This document shows positions 1 through 11,900 of a DNA stretch of 64,000 nucleotides, one piece after another. The notes beneath the pieces were generated by a model. The model saw only the letters and a list, made by a program, of their open reading frames with translations. It searched no databases and was not told the origin of the DNA. The position numbers and the translations under genes were made by a program. Each line of letters begins with the position of its first letter. The first letter of the stretch is position 1. The DNA is from Oasisia sp. SBJ-2009 (lineage: Eukaryota > Annelida > Polychaeta > Sabellida > Siboglinidae), in the NCBI GenBank assembly GCA_964017155.1, contig OZ024867.1, positions 20,760,225-20,824,224 of the forward strand, read 5' to 3'.

Positions 1-1104
1 TGAAAATAGTTGTTCATAATTATATACGTACACGTATTATTGTACAGTGATAATTCGGCGATATTTATTACTGCGTATAAACATTTAGTATGTTTTATGT
101 TCTTTTATTGACTTTTTAACTATGGATTTAACAACGTATATTGGACACTTTTTTTAAATAAGCTTAATCATTTACTTATCTATATGCCCAGTCACTTATT
201 TGGTTATTTTATATATTTATTTAATTAATTATTTTACTCACCAGAGCGGTTGAGATATGAAATGGCAAAAAGAGAACCATACATGATTTAGTTAATCACG
301 TTTGCAACGCGAAAGTGTAAATAGTAATAATAATAATAATAATAATAGTAACTAAATAAATAACATATCGTTCTACATGACGTATGCAATATGACATTGT
401 TGTATTTATGGTGACGACAGCCACATATAATTAAAATGGCGAATGCTAATGTCTGAATAGTGAAATGTCGTTGGATAGAGAGCGATGTTGTAAACCCCAC
501 AATAGATAAATACATATGCACGATGTGGTCCTTTTAACTGTACATGTCAAGATGAAAGATGCAGCAGAATTATATATTTACATACTGCAGTATCAGACGC
601 CATATTGAATGTTAAGTTAGCTATCAAGTCATGCGGGCCTTTGGCAGGTTAGATTGCATATTTCTACGGATCTGTGTTTCTAGATTTTAGATTCCATTGA
701 TATGCTGCCCTAAGCATAATGGGCTAGGTACATATATATATACACTATATTATGGAAATTGCTCCATTTTATGTGATATATATATATATAAACGTTCCAA
801 AATTAAATCGATATTACAAATATTACGTAAACCTGTAACTTAAGTACCTCTATAGGAGAATATGCGTGTATGCGAACAACAACTGGATAAGAAGGATCGC
901 GGGAGTGAAGAGAACAGATAACAGATGAATGGTCAAAATGAAAGTGGAGGTTGGAAACAAGATTTAAGAGGAATCTGGTGAGGAGTAGGCTGAAATGAGC
1001 CGGACATATGGAAAGAATGGGAGATGGAACTGGCAAAGAGAGCAGATGCCCAGAAAGTGACGGGGAAAATAAGACGGGAAACACAAAATGTGAGAGTAAA
1101 AAGG
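1..1104. other. Gene-free AT-rich flank
   Basis: No coding exon recognised on either strand. Contains a short (TAA)n run near 325-350 and TA-rich tracts near 735-790. It lies upstream of the sulfotransferase gene; nothing in it looks like a conserved regulatory block. Confidence 0.6.
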
Positions 1105-1400
1105 CAAGTTCTTATATAGAACAGTATTCAATCCTCAGGACCGTTCAAAGCGTTTTACGCTTCATTTCCCTGACAGACCTGTTCACTCAGACATCATCTC
1201 GGCTTCTCTGGGAAGCATCCAGTCATATGCTACAATTAATGCGCGAAGGCTGCTCGTACACATATCCACTACTGTCTATAGTCAGGTACTCAGTTATACA
1301 ACTGAGCGAACTGGAGCAATGTCGAGTGAAAACAGTTGTCCAAGGTTTTAACACCGCAGCACAGGTTTCGAACCTGGGTTCTCGTAGTCGATAGTCCGAA
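1105..1400 (-). repeat. tRNA-derived SINE copy
   Basis: Copy of the dispersed SINE also found at 23255, 30415, 31143, 32047, 59625 and 60285. The shared body includes the stretch reading CATATGCTACAATTAATGCG and the 3' part CTCAGGACCGTTCAAAGCG. The tRNA-like head, at the high-coordinate end, is degraded here. Confidence 0.8.
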
Positions 1401-1967
1401 GCTCATGGGTCATGGCACTCTGATAGGAGGACTGAGTAAAGACAGATCTGGAAAGAGTGGGAGGAGAATGGAGAACAACAGCAAAAAACAGAAGGAGTTG
1501 GAAACTGGTGATAGAGAACGTAGTGAGAGAAAGGTGAGGAGAGGAAAGAAAAGACGAAGAAGAGATGACAGTAATCATGGCCAACCTCAACCCTGACTAC
1601 AGGGATAACACGAGGAGAACAACACAAATAATTGCATTATATTATACAGCGGTAACAGTGGGTATCAGCCTATAATATATGTTTTTATATTGCATAGCTA
1701 GAGCTATTCTTTGTTTGTCTGATATTTAAAAAAATCGTTATCACCGTTATTATGGAACTGATTGAATACATACATACAGATCATATCAATCACCCAACTG
1801 ACGAAATGCTCGTTACAATCACGGTCGCAAACCTGGGCTGCTGACAATAATAATTTATGAGAATATATCACCCTTGGTAGATAGATGCCTTACACAATAT
1901 AGGAATATGATATAGCTGAATCGCGGGGCGGGCGGGCGGACTTGCCTAGTATTTAATGTTTTCTTGA
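1401..1967. other. Gene-free stretch
   Basis: Purine-rich sequence near 1440-1570, then AT-rich sequence. No recognisable gene. Short open frames here are not conserved by eye. Confidence 0.5.
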
Positions 1968-2246
1968 CTAGACTAGACTAGACTAGACTAGACTAGACTA
2001 GACTAGACCAGACCAGACCAGACCAGACCAGACCAGACCAGGCCAGGCCAGGCCAGGCCAGGCCACGCCAGGCCACGCCAGGCCACGCCAGGCCACGCTA
2101 GGCCACGCTAGGCCAGGCCACGCTAGGCCAGGCCAGGCCAGGCCAAGCCAGGCCAGGCCACGCTAGGCAAGGCCACGCTAGGCCAGGCCACGCTAGGCCA
2201 AGCCACGCTAGGCCAGGCCACGCTAGGCCAGGCTACGCTAAGCTAG
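1968..2246. repeat. Pentanucleotide array with graded sequence
   Basis: Tandem 5-mers that change along the array: first CTAGA, then CCAGA, then CCAGG, and finally a 10-mer mixture of GGCCA and CGCTA. The array ends about 180 bp before the sulfotransferase start codon, so it sits in or beside the promoter. Confidence 0.9.
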
Positions 2247-2428
2247 TGCTGCCACCTAACGGCGCCTGAATTATCCAGAAGGCGGCACCACGTGAGTCGT
2301 CACAAAGGGGAAGGGCATTCTGGGTAATATATTTCCGACAAGGCGATAGGTAGGTAGTCTTGGAAGACGTCGTTAGTTTGGCAAATGCCATGAATGGCTA
2401 GCGCGGTGCAGCGCCGGATGACGTTACG
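2247..2428 (+). promoter_or_regulatory. Putative promoter/5' UTR of HS6ST
   Basis: GC-richer than the surroundings, lies directly upstream of the start codon and contains a CACGTG E-box near 2291. A short upstream ATG at about 2388 runs into a stop after two codons. No TATA box is clear. Promoter role is inferred from position only. Confidence 0.4.
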
Positions 2429-2970
2429 ATGTTCACGGCGTGCAAGCGCAAGTTATGTGAGAGACGCCGGAACAAACTGTGCGGTCTCCTCATCACGGCT
2501 GTCGTCGTCGCCGGCTTCTTCTTCTTCGGCTACTTCTGCGACGACCGCCTTTGTGGTCGTCTGTCCACATCGGCGGGTGGCCAGCACCGGTCGAGTCAGC
2601 ATCACGCGCCGGCCTCGTACCACCTGGCAGACGGATCGACCGATCCCCAGACGACATTCGACGATGCCGCCCTGTCACGTGACTACCCCTTTGACCCGGA
2701 GGGTAATGACGTCATTGTGTTCCTTCACATGCAGAAGACGGGTGGGTCGACGTTTGGGCGCCACCTGGTGAAAAACCTAGATGCTAAGCCTCCGTGTCGG
2801 TGTCATCGAGGACGAAAGCGTTGCGACTGTTTCAATAAGCACAAACACTGGTGGCTGTTTAGTCGATATTCGCTGGGCTGGCCGTGTGGACTCCATGCTG
2901 ATTGGACGGAACTAAAAACCTGTGTTGATGAGGCGATGAACAAGAAAGAGCAAGTAGTTCGTCCCAGGAG
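2429..2970 (+). CDS. HS6ST: HS6ST coding exon 1
   Basis: Starts at the ATG of MFTACKRKLCERRRNK and ends before the donor GTCAGT at 2971, after 180 codons plus AG. Holds the cytoplasmic tail, membrane anchor, a Ser/His-rich stem, the 5'-PAPS-binding loop and the CGLHADWTEL segment with several conserved cysteines. Start chosen because the basic tail and anchor follow it at once and the upstream ATG is closed after two codons. Confidence 0.93.
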
Positions 2971-5900
2971 GTCAGTTAAAACACAAACTAGTCCCTGTTT
3001 TACAATTCAAAACTACTATTATATTGGGGTACCAGTCAAAGTGGCGACACATCCAAAACGGTGACACATAAAACCAGCAACATTCACCGTTTTGGCTTGT
3101 ATCTTTATATTGATGGAGGCACGGGTAGTGTAGCAGGGGTAGAACTTCGTTTTTTTTTTTACTAGACAGCAGGACTAGTAAAGTCAAAAGTTTACTAGTC
3201 CGCCAAAAGGTTTACTAGTCCGGAAAAATATAAAAACAGCCCAAATGTAAGTCGTTAAAATGTTATTTAAAGCTAAAAGCATACGTTGCAAGGCCTATTA
3301 AATAAATGCACTGTACATAAAGATAACAAAGAAATAAAACAGAAATAATAAAAGGAATTAATGAAAAAGTGAAGATATGATCTATATTAAAAAAAACTGC
3401 GCAATTAAAAAAGAACGCCAATAGTGCTCACTGACTGGCAGTACCATCCTACCATTATTAATTTACCTCATATTAAGGTGTTATGAAAACTGTTCTACTG
3501 GACTGTATTAATGGCAATACAAATATCACAAGCCATGCCTACGAAAATGTCATCCATTATCAGTAAATGAAGTTGTCACTGTGGGTAGCTGTTCACTGGA
3601 GACAATTTATCAAAGTTTTAATGACTTGGGATTTAGTTACATCCCCAGTCTGTGGCTAGGTTATGGTCACTGTGACTACAAACACTTGATTGACTACTGT
3701 AGGATGGGTTGAATGACACACTGAACTTTAGTAGACAACCTGACTAGTTATTAGGCAGGTTTACTAGTCCGCCCTTATCTTTACTAGTGTGTGGACTAGT
3801 GGGTAGTTCTACCCCTGTGTAGTGGTTAGTACTATGGCTATGCTACATTGTGTCCACAGATACCTACTAGGGACGATACATATTTATAATTTTTGGTTCG
3901 ATATTTGAGCCACGGTTCTATATATTCACGATACTTTCCACAGCCACGCTACTTATCACACAACATTTTTAATAAACTATTTTAAGTGCAGTAATCTTTA
4001 TTCGTAATGATCACATGTAATACAATTATACAATTGAAAATAAAGAAATTTTTAATAACTATCAATTGTCGATAAATTATCATAAAACCAAAATCTGTAG
4101 TGTAGGACAAAACTGCATCTTAGGGTTAGCTAGAAAACAAAACATACCATTCTGGTAATGTCCAAACTATGAAATTTATATAATTTAATCATCAGTCCAT
4201 CATCTCCATCACACTTTTTGTCCAGGAAGACCAATTCCGGGAACATAATATTAATTATGTTCCTTGCGAGAGCGTATATAACTATATTCAACAGCAAAGT
4301 TTGTGGTGTTTCCAGCCTTGCATTTCATGATTACGCGGCAAATTCTACACACCGTTTGATCTTTATCTACTTCTCGCACTCCCTGCTAGTTTCGTTCGTT
4401 GGGTGCCTGAAATGCTTCCAGACGTGTGATTTGTAGTTTGATGGCGCTTTGGATAAAACACCAGCAAACTTCTCCTTACACGTAATGGTGGCCAGCGTTT
4501 GTGGATAAAAACCACGCCGGACATGTGCTTTAAGCAGCGTTTAAACCTCGATTAAACTCCGTGAGGTGGCATCATTTTTAACTCGACTCTTCAGCGAAGT
4601 TAGGCAGCCGAACGATAGGCGATTAACGATTAAACAGACGCTGCAACCTTTCATTACAACTGTCATTTATACCCCTTCCCTAATGGTGGGAAACCTTTAT
4701 TTTATCAACCGCACAATCCCGAGACAGCCCTATTGCTGGCAGCCGACAGGGCTGTCTCAGGATTGCGTAATGCACACCAGGGAGTGTAGACTCAGTAGTG
4801 GTTTCTCAACCCTGTGACGGGAGGCGTACGCTGACGGGAGAATTGCGATCACTCAACTTTGGGACCGCATTGTTACCCGTAGGAAATGTTTCTGGGCTGG
4901 CAGCCTTATCATTATTGCCTCCCAGCAAATACGTCACGTCACTCACGTGTACAGAAACACCGATTAGGCGATGACGATGTGCCGTTTAAAAAAATCGAAA
5001 AAACCGCGGTACGCAAACTGACGACGGTGCACTGAACCGTGAGCCTGACAACCGCGAATACCGTGAACCGCGATTAATCGACCCATCCCTAATACGCTAC
5101 ATTGTGTCTATAGATACCTGTACGTCACCATGCTATGCTACAGATACCTGTACATCACCATGCTATGCTACAGATACCTGTACGTCACCATGCTATGCTA
5201 CAGATACCTGTATGTCACCATGCTATGCTACAAATACATGTACATCACCACGCTATGCTACAGATACATGTACGTCACCATGCTATGCTACAGATACCTG
5301 TATGTCACCATGCTATGCTACAGATACCTGTACGTCACCATGCTATGCTACAGATACCTGTATGTCATCATGCTATGCTACAGATACCTGTACATCACCA
5401 TGCTATGCTACAGATACATGTACGTCACCATGCTATGCTACAGATACCTGTACGTCACCATGCTATGCTACAGATACCTGTATGTCACCATGCTATGCTA
5501 CAAATACATGTACATCACCACGCTATGCTACAGATACCTGTACGTCACCATGCTATGCTACAAATACATGTACATCACCATGCTATGCTACAGATACCTG
5601 AACGTCACCATGCTATGCTACAGATACCTGTATGTCACCATGCTATGCTACAAATACATGTACATCACCATGCTATGCTACAGATACCTGTACATCACCA
5701 TGCTATGCTACAAATACATGTACATCACCATGCTATGCTACAGATACCTGAACGTCACCATGCTATGCTACAGATACCTGTACGTCACCATGCTATGCTA
5801 CAGATACATGTACGTCACCACGCTATGCTACAGATACCTGTACGTCACCATGCTATGCTACAGATACCTGTACGTCACCATGCTATGCTACAGATACATG

Positions 5901-8900
5901 TACGTCACCATGCTATGCTACAGATACCTGTACGTCACCATGCTATGCTACAGATACCTGTATGTCACCATGCTATGCTACAAATACATGTACATCACCA
6001 CGCTATGCTACATATACCTGTACGTCACCATGCTATGCTACAAATACATGTACATCACCATGCTATGCTACAGATACCTGTACATCACCATGCTATGCTA
6101 CAAATACATGTACATCACCATGCTATGCTACAGATACCTGAACGTCACCATGCTATGCTACAGATACCTGTACGTCACCATGCTATGCTACAGATACATG
6201 TACGTCACCACGCTATGCTACAGATACCTGTACGTCACCATGCTATGCTACAGATACCTGTATGTCACCATGCTATGCTACAAATACATGTACATCACCA
6301 CGCTATGCTACATATACCTGTACGTCACCATGCTATGCTACAGATACCTGTACGTCACCATGCTATGCTACAGATACCTGTATGTCACCATGCTATGCTA
6401 CAGATACCTGTACGTCACCATGCTATGCTACAAATACCTGTACATCACCATGCTATGCTACATTGTGTCCGCAGATACCTGTACATCACCATGCTATGCT
6501 ACAGATACCTGTACATCACCATGCTATGCTACAGATACCTGTACATCACCATGGTGCGGGAGCCACTGCTGCGCTACCTCAGCGAGTGGAAGCACGTGCG
6601 GCGCGGCAGCACGTGGTTGGCGTCCCGTCTCCGTTGCAACGGTCGCCAGGCAACCCTGCAGGAGGTACCATTCTGCTTCATTGGTAAGTCGTCTCCGCGC
6701 CAGCCGAAGTCTGTTTCTTCAGTTCACGGTTAGTAACATTCGTATCTCCTGCCTGTGTAGACTTGACCTTGACCTCGCTTGCTGTTTCCACTAGATGCCG
6801 GTAGGTGGCACCACTTGGTGCGCGGTCGAGTAAAAAAATTAAGCACCACGAAAAATATTTTTTCAAGATGTTATGTTACTTTATTATTTATGTATTTAAG
6901 TACTGTTTTTTTGCAAATCGATAACAAAAAATTGAATTCCACAGGTCATGGGATAATTTCGTCTTGTCTACACCAAATGTGTCTGAGCAAGTTTTCAACA
7001 TTGACAAGTGCTGCCACAAGTGCCCCCATTTGGAACTATTGGACACAGTCAAGCCTTGAGCTGTTGCACTAGCTTGCTATCTTGCATGTAAATGTGTGCT
7101 GGCTTTATAACATAATATCAAAGCGTTTAGACATTACCACTTCTAGTCTGACATAACTGATTGTCGCTCAGCTGCGTAATTTTGCCGAGAAGACAATCCA
7201 GTGACTTTACCGGCGTTTGAAAGGATTGAAATACTTTTTAAAAGTATTTGTATAAAATTTAACGTTTAGGAAGCTAAAGTATTTGTATGTAAATACTTTC
7301 CTAAAGGGTTTTCAAATACATATTTTTTCAAATACATAGGACATGGTTATTAATAAATTCCAATTAAAAGTTATTCTTGATTGAATTCTTAAAAAAATTC
7401 AAGTAAATGTCAGTCTCCACATTTCTTTGCATCTTCTGCTCCTGTAGTTTGGCATTGCTACCTGGGGGGGGGGGGGTTCGTCTGGAACATTTCTGGTAGT
7501 CAGCAGGACTACTTAGTTGGGAAATCTGGTAGTCCTCAGGTATATGTAGTAAGCATATTGCCCAAATTTAAGCAAAACAACATGACAAACACAAAATTTG
7601 AAAAATATTCCCCAATTTTGTGGTAGTCTATGGGACTACTGCTGTTATCATCTTTGGTAGTCCGACCATGTTTCTGGTAGTCCTTGGACTACCACTACTT
7701 CGACCTCTGCCTTCTAGTAGCCTTATACTAGGCTGGACATCTTCCAGGTGTATGAGAATGGAAACAGTAATGGCAATAAACTGGGTGTCTCGGACTTTTG
7801 GTGTTATAATTTACTTTTCTTTTACTTACATAGTAGTTAACATAGCTTTATGCAGAGACCCGTCCACCCGTCATTTGGATGGGTAAAAACAAATATGGAT
7901 GGGTAGAAACGTGGGTGGACGCGGTAAAAATGAAGGAGCAAAAAGGGTCTTCATTAGTTATGCCTTGAAAGTGAGCGTAAATGGTGTCACACGTGTGTTT
8001 GTAGTCCTTTTCAGGTAAAAAAAAATAAAGTTTGTGGACTGACTTAAAGGAACATGCAACCATAGTTTTGAAAATGCGTTAAAATCCTCCCAATTCCCAC
8101 ATACCATTCATGATAGAATATTGTAACACATACAATTTTTTGTTTAATTTTGTAAGAATGTTATACATCATAACATTAATCTTGAAACGTGCATTTTCAC
8201 TGACCATGGGCGCTGCCATTGTTGCCCATTTCACGGGAAACTCGCGAAGATTAACGCGAGAGAATGCGTGAGTGTGACGTAGGCGGTCCACCACCTCAGC
8301 GATATAGGCGCAGCGTAATATGTATCCGATATGTAAACACTAGCATAGCGACATGAATCGAGTTGTTTTATGAGTCTTGTGATAATGAAATGCTTGAATA
8401 TCAAGCATACGGATGTCAAAAGAAGGCAGGAGAAGAGTCCGTGAAAGGAAAGAGATTTGTCCAAATGCCAATAAATTATCTACGAAGCCCGCCGTCGAAG
8501 GGCGAGTTGGCGATCAAATGGCTCCACAATATAGGTACGAGTCATACAGTGGAAACATTCAATTTCAACCGGAAAATGGTTTGTCAGGACCATGTCACCG
8601 TTGATATGGAACACAGGTTGCCCGGATTGGGTGAAAGACGACTGTTGAACGAAGCTACTGTCCCCACTGAATTTGTGCACAGAACGAAAAGTTTGGGGCC
8701 GAAGCGAAGGGTCGGTGTTGCACGCGAAGAAGGGTCTCGCAAAAGGGACGAACTTAATGTATGCAAATACTAGGGGTACTAGAATATCATTCAATGTATT
8801 TCCTTTATTATAATAAAAATCAATGATTAGTAAAATATTCATTGCGCGACGGTCGACTGGAATAATTAGTTGGATAAACGATTTGTTTACATATGAAAGT

Positions 8901-11900
8901 GGGCGATAATAAAAGTTATTAAGCTCCGTCGAACCAACCAAGTCCAAAATGGATTGCGCGATTTCCTTTGTTGCAGTCTCTACTTGAGCATCATTATTCT
9001 TTATCCTATTCTTTATGAATGTTTATATTATAAGGGACGGCGGTTTTTTTATAGCTAACACTCTGTAACTAATTAAATGGATGAATATATCTCAGACTCA
9101 GTGGGTACGTGAAGAATTCGTTTTGTTTTGCCCACCCGAGGCGCTAGCGGTGGTGGATCTGTGACGTCACACGACCACAGGCGAAATGTCCAAAATGTCA
9201 GCCTCCATGGAGGTTCACTAATTATCCTTAAAAGTTAACAAATCATTTCAGAAAAAATAACAAAATATGGGATATGATTCAATGAACATTGTTTAATGGT
9301 TTAAGCAATTTTTACTTTTTGGGTTGCATGTTCCTTTAACAGTTAACAACCACATATCCATCAAAACATGTGTGACTGGCAATAATTTGATCCTGCATAA
9401 AGCCATGTATAGTAATGTATCCTGAAAGTGAAAAGTATTTGAAAACTATTTGAACTACTTTCTAGTGTATTTGCATTTAGATATATTTGCATTTAAATAG
9501 TATTTCTGTTTGAATCCCTCGAGACTATTTGTATTTAAATGTCAATGTGTTTGACCCCATATCTGGAAAGAGGTGAAATGTTATATTGAAAAGTCGTTGA
9601 TCAGAAGTCATTGATCACCACAAGAATAACTGGTATGTGGCAGGTTTATTTGCCTTAATACTTACTGGCTGTGCTTTGCGCTGGCTTTGAAAGCTGTACT
9701 GGGTGTATAGTCAGTAGCTGTAAATTAAACTGTTTATTTGGTTGCAAGTTATTACATTTCAAGACGGAGTCCAATTACACAGATCTGTTAAAATTACTTT
9801 TCGTCCCGACTGGTTTAATAACTTTAATTTCACTTCAAATCTATGCTGGCTATATATGTAGTGGGTGAAATTCGTGCATGCATAGAGTATCTGTGCATTA
9901 ATTGTGGCTGGGACTTCCCAGTGTATGACTTAACGACTGAATACTGCACCTTATGAGAACTTATGTTCACCTTGCAGGGTATGTATAGGGCCTTGACATT
10001 TTTGAAAAGCCTTGAATTTTATTGGACCTAATTCACATCCTCGAAATCCGTAAATTTTACAAATTAGTCTTGAAAAGCCTTGACTTTTATCATGGTCGAT
10101 TAAAATTATTTATGGGCATAAGCCATTATGGCCCATATTTTAAAAAGCCGTAGCAAGTGTGCGGCAGATCGTAGCACTGTTATTATCGGCATTGGGAAAG
10201 CCATGTGCAGTATAAAATATTAAAATTATATTTGTTGTTAAAATAGTGTGGAATTTTTTATATTAATTAGCCTTGCCAGTCTTGAATCGCCTTGAATTTC
10301 AAATCTTCAGAAGTGTATGGACCCTGCCATTTATCAAAGACTTACGCTTTTATTTGTACACAAGTGTAGTTAGTCAAAATAAGGGCGGACTAGTAAACCT
10401 GCCTAATAACTAGTCAGTTGTCTAAGGGGTCATCCATAATTATCATCATTTTCACAAGCGTACAAACCGTACGCTGGGGGGGAGGGGGTATGACTTGAAC
10501 GTACGTTTTTTTTAATGTTGAAAAATAATGACAAAAACGATGTGCCCACTTATCGCTCGCTCGCTCATCCTCACACAAGGGAGAGGTAAAGACCGCCAAA
10601 ACGAAAAGAAAATAGTGCTCGAATGATTTGCGTGTATGCTAGTGATTCATCAGAATGACGCATTATTGTGAAACATGGCAACTGTGAAACACTGTCATCA
10701 TTTTAACCATTTACATTTGTACACTTTCAAGGGGGGGGGGGTCAGAAAAAGTGTACGGTTTGTACACTTGTGAAAATGATGATAATTATGGATGACCCCT
10801 AATAAATATCAATATGTCATCCACCCACCCTACAGTCTAACCTTTTTAGTCACAGTGACCCCTTAACCCACCCACAGGCCAGGATGTAACTGAATCACCA
10901 GTCATTAAAACATTGATAAATTGTTGCCAGTGACCAACTGGCTACAGCAGTGACAGCTTCATTTACTGATAAATGACGAATTTTTCTGAGGCATAGCCAG
11001 CCACCAGCTATGAACTTGTCTGGGCATTAATTGTAAATTAACGGTTCTTGGTGTATATCATTTTCTATACTTTGTTATTATTATTTTCATTTCTCTTAAT
11101 ACAGTTCAGCAGAGCAGTTTTAATAAGACCGTAATGTGAGGTCAATTTCCAGAATTATTATGAAAAAATCATAATGGTAGGCTGTCCCTGGTAGGGTGGT
11201 ACTACCCACTGATCTAAAAATAGATCAGTGGTACTACCAGTCTACCAGTCAATGAGTGCAATTGGCATCCCTTTTCAATTGCGCTTTTTTATACAAATCA
11301 TATCTTCAGTTCTTCATTAATTACTTTGGTATTTCTTTTTTACTAGTTGGTTACCTTTATGAACATTGCAGTGTTATTGAACTAGGGTTGCAAAACCATG
11401 CCATGTTTTTAGTTTTAAATAAAATTCCAACGACTTAAATTTGGGTTGTTTTTATATTTTGCTGGACTAGTAAACCTTTTGGCGGACTAGTAAACATTTA
11501 TCTTTAAATACTAGTCCTGCTGTCTAGTCAAATAAATACTAAAGTTCTACCCCTGTATACTTTATAGATAATTAGAAAAAAGTCCCTATGGTCTTTGGTG
11601 GCTTTTTTATGAAGGAGTTTGTAACTTGTCATGTTGATGCACATCAGCAGCATTTCACAGTTTTCAGGTATTACAGATAACTGAAGGATCATTTTCCAGT
11701 TGTTGTGATGTTGTTACATGTACAGATGACCGGATCAGCATTTCTCAGTCATCTTGTTGCTACATATGATTATACTTATAGTGGCATTTATCAGTTGTTA
11801 TTTACATATGACTGGAGTGACAGTTTTAGTTGTTATGTTGTTGTTGTTTCTACAGATGACCTGAGCCGCATATCTCAGTTGCCAAATAATTGCTACAGAT

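Larger units (their letters stand above)
7851..9410. mobile_element. hAT-like element (CAGAGACCCGTCCACCC end), interrupted
   Basis: Left end GCAGAGACCCGTCCACCC near 7853; right part ends with GATCCTGCATAAAG near 9400. An uninterrupted inverted relative lies at 31441-31710. The present copy is split by the TTAA-flanked element at 8044-9339. Confidence 0.6.

Noticed and set aside
5130..6794. Long open frames (over 500 codons) through the 30-bp array
   Set aside because: Frames stay open because the unit is ten codons long; three phases are open at once and the product is a pure repeat read in the wrong phase past exon 2.
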